Positions 50,948-58,982 of a stretch of 64,000 nucleotides of DNA are shown in pieces. The DNA is from Butyricicoccus sp. OM04-18BH (GTDB taxonomy: Bacteria; Bacillota; Clostridia; Oscillospirales; Butyricicoccaceae), in contig NZ_QULN01000001.1 in assembly GCF_003481705.1 (NCBI RefSeq), positions 62,001 to 126,000 of the forward strand. Reading direction: 5' to 3'. The translations under genes and the position numbers were made by a program. The stretch's first letter is position 1, and every line of letters begins with the position of its first letter. The notes beneath the pieces are model-generated. The model saw only the letters and a list, made by a program, of their open reading frames with translations, did not search any database and was not told the origin of the DNA.

Positions 50948-51005
50948 TGTAATTTCTCCTTCGTGGGTATCGGCAGCGCGTGCACGCACTGCCATATGAT
51001 TCTCG

Positions 51006-51150
51006 ATAAAAGCGCAGCTCTGCCGCGCTTTTATTCCGCTGCCCGCGCCGCGGCGGCGCGGCCTCGTCCGCCGTGCGGACGAGAGGAGGTTATCGTCTCC
51101 GGTTTCTTCGGAACCGGAGACGTATCTAAGGGGGACAGCGTCCCCCTTAG
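51006..51150 (-). repeat. Hairpin-chain repeat family B, copy B5
   Basis: Read on the minus strand it starts 7 nt after the thiI stop. HP1 CTAAGGGGGAC with GTCCCCCTTAG; ATAC; HP2 GTCTCCGGTT with AACCGGAGAC around CCGAAGA; GATAACC; HP3 CTCGTCCGC with GCGGACGAG; HP4 GCCGCGCC with GGCGCGGGC; linker AGCGGA; HP5 ATAAAAGCGC with GCGCTTTTAT around GGCAGAGCT. Confidence 0.9.
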
Positions 51151-51157
51151 ACTTTTC

Positions 51158-52327
51158 TCACGGCAGATGTACGATCTCCACGCCCTTCACCGCTTCGTCC
51201 ACGAGCGCCTCAACATCCAGATTGCTCTCCGCCTCGAGAATCTTCGGCATCTTGGGCTTGGTGTTCGGGTGCTTGGGCGTAAAGACGGTGCAGCAGTCCT
51301 CATACGGCAGGATCGAGGTCTCGAACGTGTCGATCTTGCGCGCGATGCGGACGATCTCCTCCTTGTCCATGCCGATGCAGGGACGGAATACCGGCAGCTC
51401 GCATACCGCGCCGGTGACGGCCATCGCCGGCATGGTCTGGCTCGCGACCTGACCGAGCGACTCACCGGTGATGAGCGCGCCGCAGCCGTACTCAACTGCC
51501 ACCCGCTCGGCAATGCGCATCATGAAGCGGCGCATGATGAGGGTGAACAGCTCCTCGTGGCACTTGTCGCGGATTTCCTCCTGAATTTTGGTGAACGGCA
51601 CGACCATGACGCTCATGCGGCCGCACCATGCGGTCAGCTTGCGGCCAAGCTCGAGCACCTTTTCCTTGGCGCGCTCCGAGGTGTACGGATAGCTGAAGAA
51701 GTGGATGCCGACCAGCTCCAGACCGCGCTTGGCCATCATCCAGCCCGCGACCGGGGAGTCGATGCCGCCGGAGAGCAGCAGCGCTGCACGGCCGTTCGAG
51801 CCGATCGGCATGCCGCCTGCGCCCGGGACCGGGCCTGCATGAACGAAGGCATACTTCTCGCGCATCTCGACATTGACGACAAGGTCGGGATGGTGCATAT
51901 CCGGGCGAACCTCCGGGAACAGGTCGGCAAGCTCGCCGCCGACGTGCTGGCTGATCTCGGTCGAGGTCATCGGGAACTTCTTGTCGCCGCGCTTGGTCTC
52001 GACCTTGAAGGTCTTAGCCGCCGCAAAATTGGCCGCGAGGTAGTCCTTTGCGGTCGCAATGACGCTTTCGAGCGTCTTTTCCGGGCAGACCGCCGCGCGG
52101 GAAATGGTCGCAAAGCCGAATACACGGCACGCGCATTCCATGACGGCGTCCGCGTCCGCTTCCTCGGGAATTTCCACGTAAACGACCGACTGACGCATGG
52201 AAATTTCGCAGTCCGCTACGTGCGCCATGCGGCGCTTGAGGTTCTTGAGCAGACGGTCCTCGAAGGTCTTGCGATTGAGTCCCTTGAGGACGATTTCGCC
52301 GCATTTGAGCAGTAATACTTCTTTCAT
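51158..52327 (-). CDS. thiI: tRNA 4-thiouridine synthase ThiI
   Basis: Uses persulfide sulfur for s4U8 in tRNA. 389 residues: N-terminal ferredoxin-like/THUMP region and a PP-loop ATPase with LLLSGGIDSPVAGWM. As in other Gram-positives there is no C-terminal rhodanese domain. A cysteine desulfurase gene lies 1.9 kb upstream on the same strand, with three accessory genes between the usual pair. Confidence 0.95.
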   Translation of the reverse strand: MKEVLLLKCGEIVLKGLNRKTFEDRLLKNLKRRMAHVADCEISMRQSVVYVEIPEEADADAVMECACRVFGFATISRAAVCPEKTLESVIATAKDYLAANFAAAKTFKVETKRGDKKFPMTSTEISQHVGGELADLFPEVRPDMHHPDLVVNVEMREKYAFVHAGPVPGAGGMPIGSNGRAALLLSGGIDSPVAGWMMAKRGLELVGIHFFSYPYTSERAKEKVLELGRKLTAWCGRMSVMVVPFTKIQEEIRDKCHEELFTLIMRRFMMRIAERVAVEYGCGALITGESLGQVASQTMPAMAVTGAVCELPVFRPCIGMDKEEIVRIARKIDTFETSILPYEDCCTVFTPKHPNTKPKMPKILEAESNLDVEALVDEAVKGVEIVHLP

Positions 52328-52343
52328 ATATGTTCTCCTTGAT

Positions 52344-52721
52344 TTATTTTACGATTTCGCGTTCCTCGGCGGTCATCAGCTCATCGTGAGTGCTGCTTTC
52401 CGAGCCGAACTCCAGCTTGGTTTTTACATAGTCATCATCCGGCAGGTTGAACACCTGCGCCAGATAGTTCAGGTAAACGTCGGCCATCATTTCCAGCTTG
52501 CCGTAATCGGTCTCCCACGGCACGAGCGACTGCGTGCCGACGCTGACCGTGCCGTCCGCGCGGCGGTCGATTTTGACCGGCAGACTGCACTCCTCCGCAC
52601 GCTTTTCCGCGGTCTCCGGCAGGCTGTCATAAAGGCCCTCCATCCAGAAGCGGCATTTGCCGTCGTAAACGGCGAGCTGCTGCTCCGAGCCGTCCGGCCG
52701 GGTGATGGTTTTGTATTCCAT
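52344..52721 (-). CDS. Hypothetical protein, 125 residues
   Basis: AAGGAG site 6 nt before ATG. Begins MEYKTITRPDGSEQQLAVYD, acidic and without membrane segments or signal. No family recognised. A broken copy of its first 12 codons lies at 53490-53525, evidence of a local duplication. Located 1 nt after the upstream membrane protein gene and 16 nt before thiI. Confidence 0.7.
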   Translation of the reverse strand: MEYKTITRPDGSEQQLAVYDGKCRFWMEGLYDSLPETAEKRAEECSLPVKIDRRADGTVSVGTQSLVPWETDYGKLEMMADVYLNYLAQVFNLPDDDYVKTKLEFGSESSTHDELMTAEEREIVK

Positions 52722-52722
52722 G

Positions 52723-53400
52723 TTATTCTCCTTGTTTTTCCTGTACTTCAATCTGTCCGCGTGCCGCCGAAACGACCACGCAGTATCTTTCTCCGTCTTT
52801 GAAGGCGCGGAAACCGTACCAGCCGAGCGGATCTTTTTCCTCCGGCATGGTGCAGCCGATGCCGGTGCCGTCCGGAAGGGTATCCCAGAATGTGCCGTTA
52901 AATTCGACCTTGAAGCGGTACAGGTCAGTGTAACCGGCCTGCTCGACCAGATTGCGTGCCTGCGATACCGTAATCGGGTGTACGACCAGCAGGAACGCGC
53001 CGAGTGTGAGCAGCATCCAGAGCATCATGAACGTCGCAGTCCACGGTTCCGCGCCGTTATCTCCTTTGCGCAGGAAGAAAATGACGTAAACCACGCCGTA
53101 TACCACGCAGAACCAGCACAGAACGTTATACGGTTCCTCGATGGTGGCGAACAGAACGCTGCCGAAAAGGATGCAGTACAGCAGTTGCAGCAGTCGAACG
53201 CGCACAGCATTCTGCGGACGAGTCTCCGGCTCCAGCGTGCCGGAATAGCCGGCAGCATGCGCGATCCAGACGGCGCAGAACAGCCCGGCATAGCCCGGAC
53301 TTTTCAGCAGCAAGCCGCCATACACAATAAAGTGCAGCAGGAAAATCAGTGCGGTGCAGCCACAGCAGATGAGGGTGTTGAAAACATACGATTTCTTCAT
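52723..53400 (-). CDS. Membrane protein, duplicated family, copy 2
   Basis: 225 residues from ATG with GGAGG 8 nt upstream. About five membrane helices (the first TALIFLLHFIVYGGLLL) and a C-terminal domain of about 85 residues starting VHPITVSQARNLVEQAGYTD. The N-terminal 32 residues are nearly identical to copy 1 at 53532-54209, while the middle and end have diverged. Function unknown. Confidence 0.75.
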   Translation of the reverse strand: MKKSYVFNTLICCGCTALIFLLHFIVYGGLLLKSPGYAGLFCAVWIAHAAGYSGTLEPETRPQNAVRVRLLQLLYCILFGSVLFATIEEPYNVLCWFCVVYGVVYVIFFLRKGDNGAEPWTATFMMLWMLLTLGAFLLVVHPITVSQARNLVEQAGYTDLYRFKVEFNGTFWDTLPDGTGIGCTMPEEKDPLGWYGFRAFKDGERYCVVVSAARGQIEVQEKQGE

Positions 53401-53423
53401 AACTCGCACCTCCGTCCACGTTT

Positions 53424-53525
53424 CTAACGGTTAACGTCTGAACATTTTTGCGCCTTTTTAACGGCATTGATAAATGCGTCTACATCTTCCTTGCCGTCCG
53501 GTTTGGTGATGGTTTTGTATTCCGT
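53424..53525 (-). pseudogene. Duplication scar: fused ends of the 125-residue gene and the cysteine desulfurase gene
   Basis: A 33-codon open stretch: its first part (EYKTITKPDG) copies the start of the gene at 52344-52721 with the ATG changed to ACG, and its second part (KEDVDAFINAVKK) copies the last codons of the cysteine desulfurase with a 1-nt deletion that shifts the end. The join is near 53490. No functional start. Confidence 0.8.
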
Positions 53526-53531
53526 GTAAGA

Positions 53532-54209
53532 TTAAACTCCTTGTTTTTGTTCCTCGTCAATGGTTCCGCGAAAATAAGAGACAAGAACACCGTATTTTTC
53601 GCCATCCTTATTGGCGGAAAAGGCGTAATAGTCGGACCGTTCACCCGACTCCGGCGACGGAACATAGATAATCGCTCCGTCCGGTCGTCCATCTTCGTGA
53701 GCAAGATTGCCGTCCGCATCCACCTTGTAGTAAACGCAGTCGGTATAGCCTGCCTGCTCGACAATACCCTGTGCCTGCGATACCGTAATCGGGTGTACGA
53801 CCAGCAGGAACGCGCCGGTAACGCACAGTGCGAGCACCATAGCAATGGAATAGGCCGCCGAGTTGTCCTCTCGATGTACCAGTTCGATAACGGTCACTGC
53901 AATCCAGAGCAGGAAAACAATCCAGTTATCGAGGGAATACGGGTCGATACACAGCACATACGGGATGGTGCCGAGAGCGGCGCACCATATCAGCTGACAA
54001 AGCCGTGTGACGATATGGTTAGGCGGAAACCAAGGTTCCCGAGACCCGCCGATGCGGCCTGTGGCGGCAGCTATGAAAACAGCGCATATGATACCGATCA
54101 GCAAGGGTTTTTCGAGCAGCACACCGCCATACACAATAAAGTGCAGCAGGAAAATCAGTGCAGTGCAGCCGCAGCAGATGAGGGTGTTGAAAACATACGA
54201 TTTCTTCAT
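53532..54209 (-). CDS. Membrane protein, duplicated family, copy 1
   Basis: 225 residues, same start site context and N-terminus as the gene at 52723-53400, offset by exactly 809 nt. About five membrane helices and a C-terminal domain VHPITVSQAQGIVEQAGYTD followed by a tyrosine-rich strand region. Function unknown. Starts 30 nt after the cysteine desulfurase stop. Confidence 0.75.
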   Translation of the reverse strand: MKKSYVFNTLICCGCTALIFLLHFIVYGGVLLEKPLLIGIICAVFIAAATGRIGGSREPWFPPNHIVTRLCQLIWCAALGTIPYVLCIDPYSLDNWIVFLLWIAVTVIELVHREDNSAAYSIAMVLALCVTGAFLLVVHPITVSQAQGIVEQAGYTDCVYYKVDADGNLAHEDGRPDGAIIYVPSPESGERSDYYAFSANKDGEKYGVLVSYFRGTIDEEQKQGV

Positions 54210-54239
54210 AACTCGCACCTCCGTCCACGTTTCTAACGG

Positions 54240-55367
54240 TTAACGTCTGAACATCTTTGCGCCCTTCTTGACCGCTGCGATGAATGCGTCTACATCTTCC
54301 CTTGTGTTGAATGGTGCAAACGAAACGCGCAGTGCGCTGTCCGTGCGCGTTTTCGGCAGACCGAGCGCCTTGAGCACACCGCTCTGCTTGCCCTTGGAGC
54401 AGGCCGAACCGCTGGAAATGTAAACCTCGTCCCCCTCGAGTACATGCAGCATGACCTCGCTCTTGCAGCCGGGCATGGAAAGATTGACAACATGCGGAAT
54501 GTCGCCCTCGCCGTTGATGACCGCGGTCGGCAGCTCCGCCTCTACCTGCTGACGGAGATAGTCGGCCAGCTCCTGCACATGGGCGTAATCCTCGTCAAAA
54601 TGCGCCATGCGGATTTCGCACGCTTTCGCGAACGCCGCGATATTCGGCACGGCCTCGGTACCGGGACGCATACCCTTTTCCTGTCCTCCGCCGAAGGTCA
54701 GCGGCGGCAGGCGCAGGCCCTTTTTCACATACAGCGCACCGATGCCCTTGGGCGCGCCGATCTTGTGGCCGGAAACGCTCATCAGATCGCAGTTCCACTT
54801 CTTCGGCGTGAGCCGCACGCGGCAGAGACCCTGTACGGCATCAATATGGAACAGCGCCTTGGGTGCTTTGGCCTTGAGCAGCTTTCCGAGCTGCTCGACC
54901 GGCTGCACCGTGCCGATCTCGTTGTTGACCAGCTGGCAGGACAGCAGAACCGTGTCCTCGGTCAGCGCTTCGCTCAGCACCTCGGGCGTGATGTGGCCAG
55001 TCGCGTCCGGCGCGAGGAATACCACATCAAAGCCGCTGTCCGCGAGCTGCTTTGCGGTGTTGATGGTCGCGGCGTGCTCGATCTCGGTCACGATGATGCG
55101 GCCTTTTTTATGGCGGTTGAGATGCGCCGCGCCGTGCAGGCTGATATTCGTGCTCTCCGTGCCGCAAGCGGTGAAATAGACTTCCTCGGGCAGGCAGCCG
55201 AGCGCGGAGGCAACCGTTTTGCGGCTGTCCTCGAGCAGATGTGACGCCTCGAGACCCATGCGGTGCAGGCTCGACGGATTGCCGAATTCCTCGAGCATCG
55301 CGTGCACTGCCGCTTCGGCGGCCTCGGGCAGTACGCGGGTCGTCGCCGCGTTATCCAGATAATGCAT
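54240..55367 (-). CDS. Cysteine desulfurase, NifS/IscS type
   Basis: PLP enzyme making persulfide from cysteine. 375 residues with YLDNAATTRVLPE, the PLP lysine in SVSGHKIGAPKG and the catalytic Cys323 in SSGSACSKGK. Short active-site loop of the NifS/IscS group I. Its neighbourhood with thiI suggests it is the sulfur donor for tRNA thiolation, as B. subtilis NifZ is. Own promoter likely at 55430-55458. Confidence 0.94.
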   Translation of the reverse strand: MHYLDNAATTRVLPEAAEAAVHAMLEEFGNPSSLHRMGLEASHLLEDSRKTVASALGCLPEEVYFTACGTESTNISLHGAAHLNRHKKGRIIVTEIEHAATINTAKQLADSGFDVVFLAPDATGHITPEVLSEALTEDTVLLSCQLVNNEIGTVQPVEQLGKLLKAKAPKALFHIDAVQGLCRVRLTPKKWNCDLMSVSGHKIGAPKGIGALYVKKGLRLPPLTFGGGQEKGMRPGTEAVPNIAAFAKACEIRMAHFDEDYAHVQELADYLRQQVEAELPTAVINGEGDIPHVVNLSMPGCKSEVMLHVLEGDEVYISSGSACSKGKQSGVLKALGLPKTRTDSALRVSFAPFNTREDVDAFIAAVKKGAKMFRR

Positions 55368-55429
55368 AATAAAACGAACTCCTTACCGGGTGCGCCGTCC
55401 TGTGTCGCAGCACACCTTCTGTTATAGAT

Positions 55430-55458
55430 ATTTTACAACGCAGTGCCGTCTTTTACAA
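55430..55458 (-). promoter_or_regulatory. Probable sigma-A promoter of the cysteine desulfurase gene
   Basis: On the minus strand TTGTAA, 17 nt, TAAAAT. Confidence 0.5.
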
Positions 55459-55479
55459 GACAAAAACGTGCAAAACAGG

Positions 55480-55530
55480 TTGAAAACCCTTGTAGTCTAT
55501 GCTATACTTTATCATGTATGACGTGATAAA
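55480..55530 (+). promoter_or_regulatory. Sigma-A promoter of purA with a palindrome at the start of the transcript
   Basis: TTGAAA (55480), 17 nt, TATACT (55503-55508). TTTATCA and TGATAAA (55508-55530) form an inverted repeat over the expected transcript start, a likely operator or 5' hairpin. Confidence 0.7.
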
Positions 55531-55562
55531 TCTACGTCCCATATAGAAAGGAAGGAAACCTC

Positions 55563-56849
55563 ATGCCAGGTAAGGTTATTCTCGGCGCTCAGTGGGGCGA
55601 CGAAGGCAAGGGCAAGTTCATTGATATTTTCGCAGGCAAGGCTGATCTTGTCGTGCGCAGCCAGGGCGGCAACAATGCCGGCCATACCGTCGTTGCAGGC
55701 GGTGAAAAGTACAAATTACAGCTCATTCCGTCCGGCATTCTGTATCCGGAGTGCGTAAACGTGATCGGTCCGGGCGTTGTCGTCAACCCGAAGGCAGTCC
55801 TCGGCGAGATCGACGGCCTGCACGACAAGGGCGTTTCGACCGACAAGCTGTTCATCGACGCGCGCTGCCACTGCATCATGCCGTGGCATCTGGAGCTTGA
55901 TGCGCTGAGCGAGGCGGAGAAGGCCAAGGAAGGCACCGCCATCGGCACCACCAAGAAGGGCATCGGCCCCACCTACATGGATAAATCCGAGCGCAGCGGC
56001 ATCCGCATGCACGACTTCATCGACGCAGAGCGCTTCGAAGAGGTCATCCGCGAGACCTGCGCGCGCAAGAACCGCGTGATCACCGGCGTTTACGGCGGCG
56101 AGCCGCTCGATGCAGACGCGATCATCGAAGAGTACAGGGCCTACGCAGACCGTCTGCGCCCGATGGTACGCGATACCACCGTTATGACCTATGAGGCCGT
56201 CAAGGCCGGCAAGGAAGTGCTGTTCGAAGGCGCGCAGGGCACCCTGCTCGACCTCGACATGGGCACCTATCCGTATGTCACCTCGTCCCATCCGGTCGCA
56301 GGCGGCTGCTGCATCGGCTCGGGTGTCGGCCCGACCGCGATCGACAAGATCATGGGCATCTTCAAGTCCTACACCACCCGTGTCGGCGAAGGCCCGTTCC
56401 CGACCGAGCTGTTCGATGAGACCGGCGACTATATCCGCAATGCAGGCGGCGAGTTCGGTACCGTTACCGGCCGTCCGCGCCGTACCGGCTGGTTCGACGC
56501 TGTCGTTGCACGCTATGCTGTCCGCGTAAACGGCCTGACCGACGTTGTCATCAACAAGATCGACCCGCTGCGCGGCCTGCCGAAGCTCAAGGTCTGCGTA
56601 GCCTACAAGCTGAAGAACGGCGAGACCGTTACCGAGTTCCCGGCGAACTTCATGGATCTCGTTGACTGCGAGCCGGTTTATGAGGAATTCGACGGCTTCA
56701 CCGAGGACATCACGAACTGCCGCTCCTTCGACGAGCTGCCCGCGACCGTTCAGGCATATATCAAGGAACTCGAGCGCATCATCGAGTGCCCGATCACCAT
56801 GCTCGGCGTCGGCCCGGCACGCGATCAGGTCATGGAAATTCATATCTGA
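55563..56849 (+). CDS. purA: Adenylosuccinate synthetase
   Basis: GTP-dependent first step from IMP to AMP. 428 residues with the P-loop-like GAQWGDEGKGKFID, the IMP-binding GGNNAGHTVV, LFEGAQGTLLDLDMGTYPYV and the C-terminal GRPRRTGWFD. Normal length. AAGGAAGG ribosome site. Single-gene transcript with promoter and terminator. Confidence 0.98.
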   Translation: MPGKVILGAQWGDEGKGKFIDIFAGKADLVVRSQGGNNAGHTVVAGGEKYKLQLIPSGILYPECVNVIGPGVVVNPKAVLGEIDGLHDKGVSTDKLFIDARCHCIMPWHLELDALSEAEKAKEGTAIGTTKKGIGPTYMDKSERSGIRMHDFIDAERFEEVIRETCARKNRVITGVYGGEPLDADAIIEEYRAYADRLRPMVRDTTVMTYEAVKAGKEVLFEGAQGTLLDLDMGTYPYVTSSHPVAGGCCIGSGVGPTAIDKIMGIFKSYTTRVGEGPFPTELFDETGDYIRNAGGEFGTVTGRPRRTGWFDAVVARYAVRVNGLTDVVINKIDPLRGLPKLKVCVAYKLKNGETVTEFPANFMDLVDCEPVYEEFDGFTEDITNCRSFDELPATVQAYIKELERIIECPITMLGVGPARDQVMEIHI

Positions 56850-56866
56850 TTTCCGAGTGAAAAAGC

Positions 56867-56895
56867 AAGGGACTGCCTGCGGGCAGTCCCTTTTT
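56867..56895 (+). terminator. Bidirectional terminator between purA and carD
   Basis: AAGGGACTGCC, TGCG, GGCAGTCCC then TTTTT. Confidence 0.92.
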
Positions 56896-56912
56896 CTGTG
56901 CCCCATTGGGGC

Positions 56913-57446
56913 TTACTCCTCGGCTTTGGAAGCCTCAGACTTCTTCCCTTTTCTGCCCGGCTTGCCGATCACGCTCTCTATGTACGCCGGAACCTCGTGA
57001 AACGGAATCCCCAGCGCCACCGACAGCTCGCCGTGCAGCAGCTCCTCCGCACGCTTGCGGTAGCGCTGATCGACCTGACTCAGCCGGCGGCCGCTGCGCT
57101 TGCTCTTTGCGTAGACCGTCTTGATGAGCTGCACCAGATCCCCGCAGTCATGGCTCTGCAGCACCTCCTGATAGTGCTCGCTCGACAGACGCATGCTGTG
57201 GCTCGTGAAATGGTCGACCTCGATATTCGGAATATCACGCACAAGCGTCTCAGCCTGCTCCCTCGAGATGACCGGGCGCATGAAAACCGGCGAGTCCACC
57301 GGAATATAGATGGTCTCTGTGCCCGTAACGGGCGTCAGCGTGTAGTACTGCCGATCCGCTTCATCCTCGAAGGGCGACGGCTTGACCTCGTCCACGCGGC
57401 ATACGCCGCTCGTACCGTAAACGATATAGTCCCCCGCTTGATACAT
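56913..57446 (-). CDS. CarD/CdnL family transcription regulator
   Basis: RNA-polymerase-binding protein of 177 residues. N-terminal Tudor-like domain MYQAGDYIVYGTSGVCRVDEV with YYTLTP and IYIPVDS, then a helical C-terminal domain ending in a Lys-rich tail (KPGRKGKKSEASKAEE). In mycobacteria CarD stabilises open complexes. AGAGGAGG site and a good promoter at 57491-57519. Confidence 0.92.
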   Translation of the reverse strand: MYQAGDYIVYGTSGVCRVDEVKPSPFEDEADRQYYTLTPVTGTETIYIPVDSPVFMRPVISREQAETLVRDIPNIEVDHFTSHSMRLSSEHYQEVLQSHDCGDLVQLIKTVYAKSKRSGRRLSQVDQRYRKRAEELLHGELSVALGIPFHEVPAYIESVIGKPGRKGKKSEASKAEE

Positions 57447-57490
57447 GATAAACCTCCTCTGCGCAGCAAAAAAACATTCTATCTGTAATA

Positions 57491-57519
57491 ATTATAGCAC
57501 ATTTCGCAGAAAAATGTAA
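57491..57519 (-). promoter_or_regulatory. Sigma-A promoter of carD
   Basis: On the minus strand TTACAT, 17 nt, TATAAT. Confidence 0.7.
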
Positions 57520-57522
57520 GTT

Positions 57523-58050
57523 TTATTTTAGATTTTCATGCGGCAGGTAAAAATGCAGATGGTCGCGCACCTCGCCGTTCCACAGCAGCTCCGCACGGTG
57601 CAGCCTGCCCTCATACGCAAAACCGCACTTTTCGAGCACACGGCGCGAACGCGCATTATCCGGGTAGCAGGTCGCGGAAATGAGGTCGAGCGACATCCTT
57701 TCAAAGCCGTATTCCGTGACCGCGCGAAGCGCCTCGGTCATATATCCCCTGCCCCAGTACGCCGTGCCGAGCGAATAACCGACCGCGCGCACTGAGCCGT
57801 ACTGCCGCGCACTGTCCGCAATCAGACCGATCGAGCCCATCACCCGCCCGTCCCCGCGCCGCTCGATCGCCCATACCGTCGGCTGGTCGAGGAACATGAG
57901 GTGCAGCACATCATACGACTCCGTCAGGCTCTCATGCGGCTTCCATCCTGCGTTCAGGCCCACCTCGGGCGCGGAGGAATTATCGTAAATTGCCTGCACA
58001 TCGTCCTCCCGGAACGGGCGAAGGCGCAGTCTTGTCGTTTCAAGCGTCAT
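57523..58050 (-). CDS. GNAT acetyltransferase, RimJ/RimL-like
   Basis: 175 residues: TTRLRLRPFREDDVQAIYDN at the start, the acetyl-CoA loop VGYSLGTAYWGRGYMTEAL and the late motif NARSRRVLEKCGFAYEG are typical of the Acetyltransf_3 group that modifies ribosomal-protein N-termini or small molecules. Substrate unknown. GGAGAG ribosome site. Confidence 0.9.
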   Translation of the reverse strand: MTLETTRLRLRPFREDDVQAIYDNSSAPEVGLNAGWKPHESLTESYDVLHLMFLDQPTVWAIERRGDGRVMGSIGLIADSARQYGSVRAVGYSLGTAYWGRGYMTEALRAVTEYGFERMSLDLISATCYPDNARSRRVLEKCGFAYEGRLHRAELLWNGEVRDHLHFYLPHENLK

Positions 58051-58372
58051 TGCTACATCTCTCCTTTGCTTTTTATTCTATCATGTCCGGACGTTATTGA
58101 AAAGAGACTGTCGAAAAACTGCATTTTCATTTTTCTCCATAAAATTCATTTCTCCTATTGCTTCTCCGCTTCCTTCATATTACAATTAAGACTATACCGC
58201 AATCCCTGAACAGAAATGACCCGGGAGCAGATTTTGTGCATCGACGAGATACGGTTTCCCGTGATTCGGGAAGCCGCCGCACGGTCAGAACACAAGATCT
58301 CCGCAAAGCACCGCAGCTTTTATCGTGCGGCGCTGCCTTAAAATATCAAATCAACACAGGAGGCAATGAGAA
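58051..58372. other. Intergenic region upstream of the Hpt gene
   Basis: About 320 bases. Around 58103-58120 there is a fragment resembling the end of family A (GAGACTGTCGAAAAACT). The segment 58230-58345 has a weak inverted repeat (GTTTCCCG with CGGGAAGC). No gene is seen. Confidence 0.5.
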
Positions 58373-58720
58373 ATGACACTGAAGGAATTCTATGAACAGA
58401 TCGACGGCAGCTACGAGGATACCCTCCATCGTCTGCCGAGCGAGGCGCTGGTTCACCGCTTCGTCCTCAAGTACCCTGCCGACCCGAGCTTTGCGCAGCT
58501 GCGCGAGGCCGTCGCGGCCGCAGACTGGGAGAGCGCGTTCCGCGCCGCCCACACCCTCAAGGGTGTCGCGCAGAACCTTGGCTTTGACGCACTCTACCGC
58601 GCGGCCTCCGCTCTGACCGAGCATCTGCGCGGCGGACAGCCGCTGACCGAACCGCAGCTCCTCGACGCGACCACGGCCGAGCATGAGCGCGTTATGAGCG
58701 CTATCGAAGCGCTCGGATAA
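58373..58720 (+). CDS. Hpt-domain phosphotransfer protein
   Basis: 115 residues that are entirely one histidine-phosphotransfer domain. AAHTLKGVAQNLGF contains the phospho-accepting His (HxLKG). The helical bundle ends with HERVMSAIEALG. It stands alone with no kinase or regulator nearby, so its partner must be coded elsewhere. AGGAGG site. Confidence 0.88.
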   Translation: MTLKEFYEQIDGSYEDTLHRLPSEALVHRFVLKYPADPSFAQLREAVAAADWESAFRAAHTLKGVAQNLGFDALYRAASALTEHLRGGQPLTEPQLLDATTAEHERVMSAIEALG

Positions 58721-58737
58721 AACCATATAAATACAAA

Positions 58738-58765
58738 GAGAGCACAGATTTTCATCTGTGCTCTC
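58738..58765 (+). terminator. Terminator-like hairpin after the Hpt gene
   Basis: GAGAGCACAGAT, TTTC-like loop, ATCTGTGCTCTC. The inner 26 nt recur at 58983-59008 on the other side of repeat A4. Confidence 0.75.
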
Positions 58766-58802
58766 AGTTTGTCGATAAAGTCCGTTTTCACGATACAGGC
58801 AC

Positions 58803-58980
58803 TGCCGCGCGGCAGCGCGCATTGAATAGCGTTTGCTGTGTAAACGCATCAAAACCGGGGGCGTGTACCTCGGTTTTGATACTTTGAAAGGGAGAAAGTT
58901 TCCGTATGGGAACTTTCGGACGTCCGTGTTTTGCAAAGTCAAAACACAGATTGTCGGAAAAACGAAGTTTTTCGACAGTC
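58803..58980 (+). repeat. Hairpin-chain repeat family A, copy A4
   Basis: Hairpins: TGCCGCGCGGCA region; linker TTGAATAG; GCGTTTGC with GTAAACGC; AAACCG-GG with CC-CGGTTT around GGCGTGTA; GAAAGTT with AACTTTC; GTGTTTTG with CAAAACAC; TGTCGGAAAAAC with GTTTTTCGACA. The last two hairpins are almost base-identical to A3. The copy is bracketed by two copies of a 26-nt hairpin. Fills most of the 311-base hpt-parC gap. Confidence 0.9.
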
Positions 58981-58982
58981 TC

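Noticed and set aside
58103..58140. Fifth full copy of family A
   Set aside because: Only about 17 nt resemble the terminal hairpin and the second arm is missing, so it is at most a decayed fragment.
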